Made by a program: the position numbers and the translations under genes | Assembly (NCBI GenBank): GCA_017849585.1 | Contig: JAFIGT010000003.1 | Span: 1-64,000 of the forward strand | From: Verrucomicrobium sp. | GTDB taxonomy: Bacteria; Verrucomicrobiota; Verrucomicrobiia; Methylacidiphilales; UBA1321 | Reading direction: 5' to 3' | Length of the DNA stretch: 64,000 nucleotides | The notes under the pieces: model-generated | Database searches by the model: none | What the model was told of the DNA's origin: nothing | Seen by the model: the letters and a program-made list of their open reading frames with translations, nothing else | In this document: piece after piece, positions 26,616 to 35,401 of the stretch | How positions within the stretch are numbered: the stretch's first letter is position 1 | Layout: the number at the start of each line of letters is the position of its first letter

Positions 26616-28190
26616 ATGAGTGCGAACTCCCAGCCCAACACCCCCACTCCGGAAGAACTGCACGCCCGTATGCAGGAGATTCTCAAACACGGGTTCCAGT
26701 CTGGCGGCGGTTTTGTGCCGCAAGCAGAAGCCAGCGCGACCGATGACGGACCAGAGCCGCGTCCGCCGGGAGAAAAATTTGAGTTCAAGCTGACACCACG
26801 CGAAATCAAAACCTATCTCGATCGCTTCGTCATCAAGCAGGACGAAGCCAAGAAGGTGCTCGCCACCGCCGTGTGCGATCACTACCACCACGCCCGGCAG
26901 GAGACGCAGGAAAAGAGTCTCTCCACGCTCACCTATCACAAGCAGAACGTGATTCTACTCGGTCCGACCGGCGTGGGAAAAACCTATCTCGTGCGCTGTC
27001 TGGCGCAACTCATCGGCGTGCCGATGGTGCAGGGTGACGCCACGAAGTTCACGGAGACCGGCTACGTCGGAGGAGATGTGGAAGATCTCGTGCGCGATCT
27101 CGTGCACAAGGCTGATGGCGACGCCGAGCTCGCGCAGTATGGCATCATTTACATCGACGAAATTGACAAGCTTGCCTCCGCTTCCAACCTCTCCGGTCGC
27201 GATGTCAGTGGTCGCGGTGTGCAGACCAATTTACTCAAGTTGCTGGAAGAAACCGAAGTGCCGCTGCGCAGCCAGACCGATCTACAATCGCAACTGCAGG
27301 CCGCGATGGATTTCCAGAAGCGCGGCAAGTACAAGAAAGAGACCATCAGCACGCGCCATATTTTGTTCATCGTCAGCGGAGCCTTCGACAAGCTGCCGGA
27401 CATCGTGAACCGCCGGCTGGCCCGCGCGGAAATTGGTTTTCAGGGAAGGCCACACGCCCCACGCGACACGGAAGAAGTTTTGCACGAGGCCACGACGCGC
27501 GACTTCATCGACTACGGCATGGAACCGGAATTCATCGGACGTCTTCCCGTGCGCGTGGCCTGTGCACCGCTCGATGTGGACGATCTCTTCCGCATCCTGC
27601 GTCAATCGGAAGGCTCGCTGATCCGTCAATACGAGACAGCGTTCAAGGCGTACGGCATCGAGGCGATGTTCACCGAGGACGGTCTGCGTGCCATCGCTGC
27701 AGCGGCGGTGAATGAAGAGACTGGCGCTCGTGGCTTGGTCACGGTGTGCGAACGGGCCTTGCGTTCCTATAAATTTGAGATGCCTGGCTCGGGCGTGCGC
27801 CAACTCGTCGTGAATCGCGCCGTCATCGAAAACCCCGCGCGCGAGTTACAGCGGATTCTCGAAGACGGTCAGTATGAGGAACGGCTCGCCATGGCGGAAC
27901 TCGTGCGCGAGTTTGCACGACGGTTCGAATCGCAGCATCAACTGCGACTCGTATTGACGGAGGAAGCTATTGCCCAGTTGGCCAACGATGCCATTGCGGA
28001 GAAGCGGCCCATACTCGAACATTGTGCCGTGGTCTTTAAGGACTTCGAATTCGGTTTAAAATTGGTGAATCGCAATTCCGGTCAGACCGAATTTTCAGTT
28101 GATGCTGAGACTGTGAAAAATCCCCAGCCTGTACTGAGCGATTGGGTCGTGAAGTCCTACGGCAAAGAGGGGGAAACTACCAAGCCGTGA
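26616..28190 (+). CDS. ClpX-like AAA+ unfoldase lacking the zinc-binding domain
   Basis: A 524-aa protein. Walker A is GPTGVGKT (about 116-123), the pore loop is TGYVGGDVEDLVRDL, Walker B is IIYIDEIDKLA, sensor 1 is HILFIVSGAFDKLP, and the ClpP-docking tripeptide IGF is kept in ARAEIGFQGRP. Sensor 2 is EETGARGL. The N-terminal four-cysteine zinc domain of classical ClpX is absent; instead there is a short Pro-rich arm. About 100 extra residues follow the normal ClpX end. It therefore looks able to feed ClpP but with different adaptor or substrate recognition. No clpP is adjacent. Confidence 0.85.
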   Translation: MSANSQPNTPTPEELHARMQEILKHGFQSGGGFVPQAEASATDDGPEPRPPGEKFEFKLTPREIKTYLDRFVIKQDEAKKVLATAVCDHYHHARQETQEKSLSTLTYHKQNVILLGPTGVGKTYLVRCLAQLIGVPMVQGDATKFTETGYVGGDVEDLVRDLVHKADGDAELAQYGIIYIDEIDKLASASNLSGRDVSGRGVQTNLLKLLEETEVPLRSQTDLQSQLQAAMDFQKRGKYKKETISTRHILFIVSGAFDKLPDIVNRRLARAEIGFQGRPHAPRDTEEVLHEATTRDFIDYGMEPEFIGRLPVRVACAPLDVDDLFRILRQSEGSLIRQYETAFKAYGIEAMFTEDGLRAIAAAAVNEETGARGLVTVCERALRSYKFEMPGSGVRQLVVNRAVIENPARELQRILEDGQYEERLAMAELVREFARRFESQHQLRLVLTEEAIAQLANDAIAEKRPILEHCAVVFKDFEFGLKLVNRNSGQTEFSVDAETVKNPQPVLSDWVVKSYGKEGETTKP

Positions 28191-28303
28191 TGCAATCTCC
28201 TCTTCTCGAGTAGCTTGCGGGTATCTTTTTTCTGATTTTTCTCCTCAAGAAGTTCGTGCTCAGCGACGATTATGAATCTTATTGATGTCAAACACTGGTA
28301 ATG

Positions 28304-28318
28304 ATAAGATAATCTTAT
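28304..28318. promoter_or_regulatory. 15-bp palindrome over a start codon
   Basis: ATAAGAT-A-ATCTTAT is a perfect 7-1-7 inverted repeat whose right arm runs into the ATG (28317-28319) of the small cysteine-protein gene. It could be an autoregulatory operator or an RNA hairpin that hides the start. Confidence 0.45.
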
Positions 28319-28568
28319 GAATAAGAAGCGCAGACATTGTATTCTGGGCGAAGTCTTAACGGAAGAAGAGCACGAGAGGCTGCGGAGTTTGTTTGAACAG
28401 CAGGGCATCCGTCTCAATGACAAGGGGCTCGTCGCCAAGGTCAACGTTCCGAGTGACTATTCTTACTGTCCCTATCGTTTTCGCATTGGTGCGGAAACCG
28501 ATTACTGCACCAGCAAGTGTCAGATCACCCGGGCTGCAGAACGCGAAGAAACGCTCGGCGTCGCCTGA
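28317..28568 (+). CDS. Small cysteine-containing protein, unknown function
   Basis: An 83-aa protein I do not recognise. It has a basic N-terminus (MNKKRRHC), a central charged helix and a C-terminal half with three cysteines (SYCPYRF and DYCTSKCQ), four in total, which might bind a metal. Codon use matches the neighbours and it has a palindrome over the start. It ends 16 bp before the convergent M14 gene. The reading frame is plausible but short. Confidence 0.55.
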   Translation: MNKKRRHCILGEVLTEEEHERLRSLFEQQGIRLNDKGLVAKVNVPSDYSYCPYRFRIGAETDYCTSKCQITRAAEREETLGVA

Positions 28569-28584
28569 TTTAGATTTTGGTCTT

Positions 28585-29376
28585 CTACTGAGACAGCGAA
28601 GGCATCGTGCCGCGCGGCGGGACGAGTCGTTGTCTGCGTGCAAAATCGGCCGCTGCGCGCACTCCTGCCACATGCGCCGCCACACGACTTTCCAACGGCG
28701 CAGCCTTGGACGGCGTCTCGAAGGTGTAACCGAGTTGCGTGTGATAATGACTCAGATAGAACGCCTCCGGCCATTGCGGTCGTGGCAGGCGGAGTAATTC
28801 CGCGTTGCGGGCAATGATCCCATTCTTCGCTTCGAAATCATCGATGATGGCCCGCGTTTCGATCGGCAAATGTTCGGCCATGGCGCGTTGAATCTCCAGT
28901 CCGCAAGCCGGTTCACCACTCACATTCAACTCGTAGAAATAGAACCCGGTCATCTCCCAATCTTCATGCAGGCAGAGAGTCATTGTATACTGACCCAGCG
29001 TTTGCAGCGTGGCGAGGTGACTGCGGATTTCCTCTGACTTCGGATCGCGGTAGTCGCGGTTCAGATCGATTCCGGCGGCATTCTCGCGCGTATTGGCCGC
29101 GAGCCCGGCGGGATTCAGCATTGGGAAGAGTGTGACGTCGAGACCGTGGAAGATCTCCGGATGCCGGAGCAATTCCAGAGCGGCGTAGGAACCCGCCGGT
29201 TCGTCGCCGTGAATCCCGGCGGAAATGTAGAGCGCGGGCGCATCGGTTTTTTCCGTGCGACGCTGGAACCAGGGGCGTTCCCATTCGCCGATCTTGCAGA
29301 GTCGGTAACTTTCCCAACCTTGTTGGGAGCCCGCACTGAGCGCGGATTGAGCGAATTGGGCGGGATCGAAAGACAT
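28585..29376 (-). CDS. M14-family zinc carboxypeptidase/amidase (MpaA-like)
   Basis: A 263-aa zinc hydrolase. SAGIHGDEPAGS carries the HxxE ligands, LNRDYRDP the conserved Asn-Arg, and LHED the third ligand; the C-terminal GYTFETPS holds the catalytic Glu. There is no signal peptide. The size and motifs fit the succinylglutamate-desuccinylase/MpaA branch; a murein-tripeptide amidase acting on recycled peptidoglycan is one possibility, not proven. Confidence 0.78.
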   Translation of the reverse strand: MSFDPAQFAQSALSAGSQQGWESYRLCKIGEWERPWFQRRTEKTDAPALYISAGIHGDEPAGSYAALELLRHPEIFHGLDVTLFPMLNPAGLAANTRENAAGIDLNRDYRDPKSEEIRSHLATLQTLGQYTMTLCLHEDWEMTGFYFYELNVSGEPACGLEIQRAMAEHLPIETRAIIDDFEAKNGIIARNAELLRLPRPQWPEAFYLSHYHTQLGYTFETPSKAAPLESRVAAHVAGVRAAADFARRQRLVPPRGTMPSLSQ

Positions 29377-29435
29377 AGGTAGTGGGATACCTTACATCAA
29401 CTTGTCGGGCATTTCATGTGGAAACGCCCGCATGA

Positions 29436-30125
29436 TTACCGTTGCGCGAAACGTTCCTGCGGACATTGGGGAAATTCGTGCGGCTGCGGATTCAATTCCG
29501 AGACGACCTCCGCGTAGAGCTTGCGAATCGCCGCGACAAGCCGGTCGCGCGCGGCTTCGCGAGTTTCATCTTCTGCCGGCGCGGCAAGGATCGGCCCGTA
29601 GCGAACCACGAGGAGGGGACGGCGGAATAAATTGCGCCATTGATAAAATTGATCCGAGCCGAGAATGACAGCCGGGACGAGCGGCACCTTGGCCATTTGC
29701 CACAGCGCGGCGGAACCGACGGCGAGTTCCGCGCCGCCGAGAATCGATTTCTCGCCATAGCGCAACCCGCGTTCGGGAAAGATCCCCACGACACGCCCGG
29801 CATTCAGCCGTTCGAGAGCGATGCGGATCGAGGCCCGGTCGATGAGCTTGGTGCGATCAATGGGAAAAGCATTCCACGATTTCAGGATCGGACCGACGAC
29901 TGGAATTTTCAGTAGCGGCAGATCGGCCATGTAATCGATGCAACGACCGCGCAACGGCGTGCTCATGCCGAGTACGTTCGGGTCGAAGTGGCTGATATGA
30001 TTAGCCATGATCAGGCAGCCGCCCTCGCGGGGGATGTGCTCAAGGCCGCTGACATGTTTGCGCGCGAAAACCGTGGTGAAGACGCGGGTGCAGAACGCGC
30101 CGAAACGATAGGACAGATCAGACAT
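29436..30125 (-). CDS. plsC: 1-acyl-sn-glycerol-3-phosphate acyltransferase
   Basis: A 229-aa membrane-associated acyltransferase of phospholipid synthesis. The HX4D catalytic motif is NHISHFDP, followed by IDRTKLIDR and the substrate motif FPERGLRYG. It converts lysophosphatidic acid to phosphatidic acid. It lies downstream of accA on the same strand (65-bp gap holding a palindromic repeat), linking it to fatty-acid supply. Confidence 0.85.
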   Translation of the reverse strand: MSDLSYRFGAFCTRVFTTVFARKHVSGLEHIPREGGCLIMANHISHFDPNVLGMSTPLRGRCIDYMADLPLLKIPVVGPILKSWNAFPIDRTKLIDRASIRIALERLNAGRVVGIFPERGLRYGEKSILGGAELAVGSAALWQMAKVPLVPAVILGSDQFYQWRNLFRRPLLVVRYGPILAAPAEDETREAARDRLVAAIRKLYAEVVSELNPQPHEFPQCPQERFAQR

Positions 30126-30134
30126 GATGGGACT

Positions 30135-30188
30135 AAGTCAAATTTCAAAAATCAAAGGTCAAAAGTTTTGACCTTTGCACTTTGACTT
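30135..30188. repeat. Head-to-head TTTGAC repeats forming a long palindrome
   Basis: The inner arms CAAAGGTCAAAA (30153-30164) and TTTTGACCTTTG (30166-30177) are perfectly complementary around one G. The outer arms AAGTCAAA (30135-30142) and TTTGACTT (30181-30188) also pair, giving a nested hairpin. Each half is one copy of the repeat seen at 24925 and 47980. It fills the accA-plsC gap and could form a processing or attenuation hairpin; no T-run terminator is evident. Confidence 0.7.
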
Positions 30189-30190
30189 CT

Positions 30191-31171
30191 TTACACGGCT
30201 GCTTCTTCTTCCTCGAAGACGCCAAACGCGCGGAACTTGTCGTAACGCTGGTCGAGCAATTTTTCGATGTCGGTCTTCTGGAGTTTTTCCAGATGGCGAA
30301 CGATGGCCGATTTGAGGGACTCGGCGGCTTGTTCCCAATCGTGATGAGCGCCTCCCGGCGGTTCGGGAATGACGTCGTCCACGAGGCCGAGTTCCTTCAA
30401 GTCGGGCGAAGTCATCTTCAACGCCGCCGCGGCTTGCGGGGCCATCTTGGCATCCTTCCACAGGATCGCGGCGCAACCTTCGGGCGAGATCACGGAATAG
30501 TACGCATTCTCCAGAATCAGTACCTTGTCGGCGATGCCGATGCCGAGCGCGCCACCACTGCCGCCTTCGCCGAGGACCACGGCGATGATGGGAACCTGAA
30601 GCTGGAACATCTCGCGGATGTTCACCGCGATGGCTTCGGCGACGTGACGTTGCTCGGACGCGACGCCGGGATAGGCACCGGGAGTATCGATCAGGCAAAT
30701 GATGGGGAGTTTGAATTTGTCGGCGAGCCGCATCAGGCGCAGAGCCTTGCGGTAGCCTTCCGGGTGGGCACAGCCGAAATTACGCATGAGATTTTCCTTC
30801 GTGTCGCGGCCCTTTTGCTGGCCGAGGACGAGACATTTGATGTCGTTGATCGTGGCAAAACCGCCGATGAGCGCGCGGTCATTGCCAAAGAGACGGTCCC
30901 CGCTCAGCTCGGTGAAATCGGTGGCGATGAGCTTGAGGTAGTCGAGTGCAAAGGGGCGGCGCGGATGGCGCACGATCTGCACGCGCTGCCAAGGGGTCAG
31001 GTTGGAATAGATTTCCTGCTTGGTTTCCCGAATGCGCTGATGCAACTGGGCCACTTCATCAGTGATGTCGACGGCATGCTCCTTGGAGTGAGCTTCCAAC
31101 TCATCGAGCATCTTTTCCAGTTCGACGATGGGCTTTTCGAATTCCAACGGTTGTACTTTGATCTTTTCCAT
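30191..31171 (-). CDS. accA: Acetyl-CoA carboxylase carboxyltransferase subunit alpha
   Basis: A 326-aa AccA, the alpha half of the carboxyltransferase that makes malonyl-CoA with AccD. Family features are LEKMLDELEAHSKEHAVDI at the N-terminus, the biotin/CoA-binding region LIDTPGAYPGVASEQRHVAEA and GEGGSGGALGI. The ATG at 31169-31171 begins MEKIKVQPLEFEKP and fits the usual length; an upstream in-frame start at 31246 is unlikely. accD lies 1.7 kb away on the opposite strand. Confidence 0.95.
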   Translation of the reverse strand: MEKIKVQPLEFEKPIVELEKMLDELEAHSKEHAVDITDEVAQLHQRIRETKQEIYSNLTPWQRVQIVRHPRRPFALDYLKLIATDFTELSGDRLFGNDRALIGGFATINDIKCLVLGQQKGRDTKENLMRNFGCAHPEGYRKALRLMRLADKFKLPIICLIDTPGAYPGVASEQRHVAEAIAVNIREMFQLQVPIIAVVLGEGGSGGALGIGIADKVLILENAYYSVISPEGCAAILWKDAKMAPQAAAALKMTSPDLKELGLVDDVIPEPPGGAHHDWEQAAESLKSAIVRHLEKLQKTDIEKLLDQRYDKFRAFGVFEEEEAAV

Positions 31172-31176
31172 TTTTG

Positions 31177-32118
31177 ATGACTTTCCGCTGTGGCCCGCTA
31201 TGTCAGAACACTGTGGGTCACGACGTTCAACTTCCATCCGATTCAAGCGGGCATCCTACTCGATCCCGCTTTTATTATCCAGCACCACTTTTGTATCTGG
31301 CGTTGGTGCTGGTCCTGGCCGGGTTGCTGGCTCCGGTCTTCTACTGGGTGGCTGACCACTGGATGCAGGCGCCTTTTTCGCGATACGTCAATCGGGCGTT
31401 GATGGTGTCCGCACTGTTGGCGCTGCTGCCCTATTTTATCAAGAACTGGCGACTGCTCGGCATGGGGTGGCACCGGACCAGTCGCCGCGATTTACTACTC
31501 GGCGTGGGAATCAGTCTGGCCTCCGTAGGGATTGTCTTGCTGATGCATCAACTCAGCGGCTCCCGGCAATGGACGGGGCAGTTGACCCTGAAGACCGCGC
31601 TCGGCGCGGCGGTCACGGCGCTGTTGGTGTCGCCTCTGGAAGAACTTCTTTTTCGCGGCGCGATTCAACGCTCACTTATCGTTCGATTGGGTGCGTTCGC
31701 GGGTTGGTTGGTCACGGGACTCTTTTTTGCGAGCGTTCATTTCATCAAGGTGCCCCGCAGTTTTCAGCCGGACCCGGTCACATGGCTCTCCGGGTTTCAT
31801 TCCCTCGGGTTGGCTCTCGCGCCGTTGGGGCGTCTCGAGACCTACGGCAGCGCCTTCTTTTGCCTGCTCGTGGTGGGGTTGATTTTGGGCTGGATGGCCG
31901 TGCGCACGCGGCATCTCTGGTTGTCGATCGGTTTGCATGCCGGCTGGATTGTCGGATTAAAATGCGGCTCCAGCTTGAGCGAGCCGACCAAGCGCGCGTC
32001 CGATTTGATTGGCGGCAGCGACCTCCTCAGCGGCGGCTTGACGCTCATCATGCTCGCCCTGCTAGGATTGGCTCTGTGGCGCTTCTATCCCTCCCAACCC
32101 TCCGCGATTGGGGACTGA
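31177..32118 (+). CDS. CPBP-family intramembrane glutamic endopeptidase
   Basis: A membrane protein of about 313 aa with seven to eight hydrophobic segments. The CPBP (Abi/Rce1-like) motifs are SPLEELLFRGAIQRS (EExxxR), FASVHF (FxxxH) and SIGLHAGW. Such proteases process prenylated or bacteriocin-like peptides or act in regulation. The start is uncertain: ATG 31177 lies 5 bp from the divergent accA start, and a GTG at 31213 is also possible. The C-terminus overlaps the start of comF. Confidence 0.8.
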   Translation: MTFRCGPLCQNTVGHDVQLPSDSSGHPTRSRFYYPAPLLYLALVLVLAGLLAPVFYWVADHWMQAPFSRYVNRALMVSALLALLPYFIKNWRLLGMGWHRTSRRDLLLGVGISLASVGIVLLMHQLSGSRQWTGQLTLKTALGAAVTALLVSPLEELLFRGAIQRSLIVRLGAFAGWLVTGLFFASVHFIKVPRSFQPDPVTWLSGFHSLGLALAPLGRLETYGSAFFCLLVVGLILGWMAVRTRHLWLSIGLHAGWIVGLKCGSSLSEPTKRASDLIGGSDLLSGGLTLIMLALLGLALWRFYPSQPSAIGD

Positions 32119-32771
32119 CCTTTCTCGATCTCGTTTTTCCCGAGCCGCCGTTTGAAGGAAAGATTCCCGACCCCATCGAAGCGCCGTTTTGCGAGCAGTG
32201 CGGGCAACCGTTTCAGGGCGAGATCACGACCACTTTTTCGTGCACCAACTGCGCGGATCGCACGTGGCATTTTCAATCCGCCCGTGCCTATTATCCCTTC
32301 AAGGGAGGTGTGCGCGAAGCGATCCTCGGCTTCAAATACCACGAGCAATTTTATCAGCGGAAACATCTCGTTCGCTGGTTGATCGCCGGGTACGACCGCC
32401 GTTACGCCGAGGGAGAAATCCAATGGGACGGCCTCGTACCGGTGCCGCTGCATCGCCTGCGCCGTCGCGAACGTGGCTTCAATCAGGCTCTCGAACTGGC
32501 CAACGGATTGTCCCGACAGCGTCACATACCTGTCACAGACTGTCTGATGCGAACGCGTGAAACGGGAAAACAGACCCAGTTGAATCGTGCGGAGAGGTGG
32601 CGTAACTTGCGAAATGCCTTTGACTTGCGTAGCGGATTTGACGTGAAGGGGCGAAATTTGCTAGTAATAGATGATGTGTTCACCACAGGTGCTACCGGCG
32701 AAGGCTGTGCTCAAGTCTTGCAAAAAGCTGGAGCTGGCGCGGTAGGGGTGCTAACCGTTGCGCGAGGTTAA
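32076..32771 (+). CDS. comF: ComF-family phosphoribosyltransferase-like protein
   Basis: A protein of about 231 aa starting at a GTG within the end of the preceding gene (43-bp overlap). The N-terminus has a zinc ribbon (CEQCGQPF and CTNC), then the ComF signature [37 protein letters not shown], and the PRPP-binding loop [11 protein letters not shown]. ComF is required for DNA uptake in competent bacteria; dprA is also in this window. The frame extends much further upstream without homology, so I chose the start that gives the normal family length. Confidence 0.85.
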   Translation: MALLSLPTLRDWGLTFLDLVFPEPPFEGKIPDPIEAPFCEQCGQPFQGEITTTFSCTNCADRTWHFQSARAYYPFKGGVREAILGFKYHEQFYQRKHLVRWLIAGYDRRYAEGEIQWDGLVPVPLHRLRRRERGFNQALELANGLSRQRHIPVTDCLMRTRETGKQTQLNRAERWRNLRNAFDLRSGFDVKGRNLLVIDDVFTTGATGEGCAQVLQKAGAGAVGVLTVARG

Positions 32772-32827
32772 GCAATCCTTCCGCGAACGAAAAACTTTCT
32801 AATCTCATTTATCAACCACACTTTCCT

Positions 32828-33691
32828 ATGGCCGTCTTCACCAAACCCGATTTCAAGAGTTCCACCGTCAAAAGCAAAAAGAAGGAAATTCCGGAAGGAC
32901 TCTGGACCAAGTGCGAATCGTGCGGTGAAGTGCTTTTCAACAAAGAGCTTCAGGACAACCAGATGGTCTGCAAAGTGTGCGGCCACCATTTCAATATCGG
33001 CGGTCACGACCGCCTCCGCTTCCTGCTCGACCCGGAGAGCTTCGAGGAACACGACACCAATCTCATTCCCGTCGACGTGCTGAAATTCACCGGCGCGACC
33101 AGCTATGTCGACCGCCTCAAGACCTACCAGAAAAAGACCGGCCTCAATGACGCCGTCGTCAGCGGTCTCGGGAAGATCGAAGGTCAGGCCGTTTCCGTTG
33201 CGGTCATGGATTTCAATTTCCTCGCGGCCACGATGGGCTCGGTTGTCGGGGAGAAAATCGCCCGTGCCATTGAGCGCGGCACCAAGAAAAAAATCCCCGT
33301 CATCGTCATCTGCGCCTCCGGCGGTGCCCGCATGCACGAAGGTATGTTCAGCCTCATGCAAATGGCCAAGACCAGCGGAGCGCTCGCACGCCACGCGAAA
33401 AAAGGATTGCCCTACATTGCCGTGCTCACCAATCCCACCATGGCAGGCGTCATGGCCAGCTTCGCCACCCTCGGCGACCTCATTATTGCTGAACCCAAGG
33501 CCATGATCGGCTTTGCCGGCGCGCGCGTCATCAAGGGCACCACCCAAGCCGACCTGCCGAAGGGTTTCCAGACCGCCGAATTTCTCCTCGATCACGGTCT
33601 CATTGACATGATTGTTCCCCGCCAGCAGATGCGCTCCACGCTCGCCAAGACGCTGGGGTACCTCGGCGGTCGCCATACCCATAAGTCGTAA
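32828..33691 (+). CDS. accD: Acetyl-CoA carboxylase carboxyltransferase subunit beta
   Basis: A 287-aa AccD. An N-terminal zinc ribbon (CESCGEVLF and CKVCGHHF) is followed by the crotonase-like carboxyltransferase fold with [29 protein letters not shown] and GFAGARVIK. It partners AccA in malonyl-CoA synthesis. Confidence 0.95.
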   Translation: MAVFTKPDFKSSTVKSKKKEIPEGLWTKCESCGEVLFNKELQDNQMVCKVCGHHFNIGGHDRLRFLLDPESFEEHDTNLIPVDVLKFTGATSYVDRLKTYQKKTGLNDAVVSGLGKIEGQAVSVAVMDFNFLAATMGSVVGEKIARAIERGTKKKIPVIVICASGGARMHEGMFSLMQMAKTSGALARHAKKGLPYIAVLTNPTMAGVMASFATLGDLIIAEPKAMIGFAGARVIKGTTQADLPKGFQTAEFLLDHGLIDMIVPRQQMRSTLAKTLGYLGGRHTHKS

Positions 33692-33788
33692 CAACTTGGG
33701 CCTGCTGCGACAATTTCGTGACAACGCGCTTTGGACTGGCAAGCCGCCATTTGCGCGTCTAAGTTAGGGATGGAAAGGGATTTTTCGC

Positions 33789-34508
33789 ATGCTGCTCAAT
33801 ATCGACCTACATAGTCACTCGCGTTTTTCTGCCGACGGCGTGGCGGAGCCCGAAGACATGGTCGCCGAGGCGAAACGCAAGGGCCTCCACGGCTTTGCGA
33901 TCACCGATCACAATACCTGCGCCTGCGTCGACTACTTTGAACAACACGGGTATCTCAATGCCGCTGGAACGCCGGTCGATGGCATTCTGATCATTCCCGG
34001 ACAGGAAATCACCACTTCGGAAGGCCACCTCCTTGCGCTTGGCGTGCGCATTCCCGATCTGAAGGGCATTGCGCCGCAGGACGCCATCACGATCATTCAC
34101 GACCTCGGTGGTCTGGCCATCCCGCCGCATCCGTACGACTTTTTCCGCGCCGGCATCCGTGAACCAGTTCTCGAGAAGCTCGATATTGATGCTCTCGAAG
34201 TTTTCAATGCTGCCACGACCTTCAAGCGCTACAACAAGCATGCGTTCGAATATGCGCAACGTCGCGGTTTGCCGATGACCGCCGCCAGCGATGCGCACGA
34301 TCATCCCGCTCTGGGCACGGCCTATACGATTGTCGACACGACCGATTTCACGGTCAAAGGTGTTCTCAACGCGATTAAGAAAGGGCCGCAGCTCAAGCAG
34401 AGTTACCTGACCCCGAAGGATGCGTTCAAGAAGACGTGGAATAATGTTTTTCGTCTTCGTCGCAAATCCAAATCGCGCTTCAAGTCCGATCACAGTCTCG
34501 TGCGCTGA
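33789..34508 (+). CDS. PHP-domain metal-dependent phosphoesterase
   Basis: A 239-aa single-domain PHP protein. The metal ligands are in IDLHSHSRFSADG, FAITDHN, PGQEITT, PPHPYDFF and AASDAHDHPALG, all characteristic of the trinuclear PHP active site. The C-terminus is basic (FRLRRKSKSRFK). Homologues include nucleoside 3',5'-bisphosphate phosphatases; the substrate here is unknown. Confidence 0.82.
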   Translation: MLLNIDLHSHSRFSADGVAEPEDMVAEAKRKGLHGFAITDHNTCACVDYFEQHGYLNAAGTPVDGILIIPGQEITTSEGHLLALGVRIPDLKGIAPQDAITIIHDLGGLAIPPHPYDFFRAGIREPVLEKLDIDALEVFNAATTFKRYNKHAFEYAQRRGLPMTAASDAHDHPALGTAYTIVDTTDFTVKGVLNAIKKGPQLKQSYLTPKDAFKKTWNNVFRLRRKSKSRFKSDHSLVR

Positions 34509-34627
34509 CTGCAACGTTTACTGCACGCTTGATCCCGTCCAATTAATCCGGATACTGCCTCGCAAGGAGTTTCGGTCTCACCACCCCCGCAGCGGCTGCA
34601 GGAGCGTGGAGCGACCTCCCACTCGAC

Positions 34628-35326
34628 ATGAGATGGATGAAGTTTTTTCTCGGCCTCGTGCTGATCCCTCTGGTGGTGGCCCAGGGGCTCGCGTTGGTCG
34701 ATCTGATTTCCGCGTGGCTACCTGCTGCTCCATGGCGGGCGTCGTGGTTCTGGGCCACCGTGGGCGGTGCGACGCTCTGGCTGGCGGTTTTCTTCGCCTT
34801 GCCACGACCGGTCTGGCTCTACGTGCTCGGGCATGAAATGACCCATGCGCTCGCCGTCTGGCTGGCGGGCGGCAAGGTCTACTCCATGCATGTCGCCAAC
34901 GAAGGCGGCCACGTTTCCACCGACAAGGTCAACTGGTGGATTTCCCTCTCGCCCTATTTTGTCCCGCTCTACACTTTTGTCTGGCTCGGACTGTGGATCA
35001 GCGTCGATTTCTATTATCCGCTCAAGGGCTGGCAACCGCTGCTCTTCTTCGGTATCGGGCTCACCTACGCCTTTCACGTCACGTTTACCCTCACCATGCT
35101 CCATCCCGACCAGACCGATCTCAGCGGGGAGGGGTATCTTTTTTCCGGCGTGGTCATCGCCGGACTCAACCTCCTCGTCATCTTCCTCATGCTCCTCGTC
35201 GTGGCGGATCATGTGACGTGGCAGTTCGCCCTGCTCGCTGTCCTCGAACGCATCGTCTCTTGCTACACCGCGGTTTGGGAAGCTGTCGTGAAGCTTGTGG
35301 CGATTGCGCGCGGACTCGGTCGTTGA
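34628..35326 (+). CDS. Membrane zinc metalloprotease-like protein (HExxH)
   Basis: A 232-aa protein with about five transmembrane segments. The motif VLGHEMTHALAVWLAGG places HExxH within or next to a membrane helix, as in site-2-protease-like M50 enzymes. The expected third ligand (an Asp/His later in the protein) could be in MLHPDQTD, though I am not sure. It could cleave membrane proteins. An alternative is a structural homologue without activity. Confidence 0.6.
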   Translation: MRWMKFFLGLVLIPLVVAQGLALVDLISAWLPAAPWRASWFWATVGGATLWLAVFFALPRPVWLYVLGHEMTHALAVWLAGGKVYSMHVANEGGHVSTDKVNWWISLSPYFVPLYTFVWLGLWISVDFYYPLKGWQPLLFFGIGLTYAFHVTFTLTMLHPDQTDLSGEGYLFSGVVIAGLNLLVIFLMLLVVADHVTWQFALLAVLERIVSCYTAVWEAVVKLVAIARGLGR

Positions 35327-35401
35327 GAGGGAGCCTTCTTCGCCTTCTCACAAAACAGGCTTCCCACTTCCAGTCGCATCCACTAGCATCGACCCTTTCC
35401 C

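Noticed and set aside
30153-30177. The accA-plsC palindrome as an intrinsic terminator
   Set aside because: The 12-bp stem is strong but AT-rich, and no T-run follows on the transcribed (minus) strand; better described as an inverted repeat pair.
31467-32075. A 203-codon N-terminal extension of comF
   Set aside because: It lies out of frame over the CPBP protease gene, is Arg-rich shadow sequence and would double the normal ComF length.
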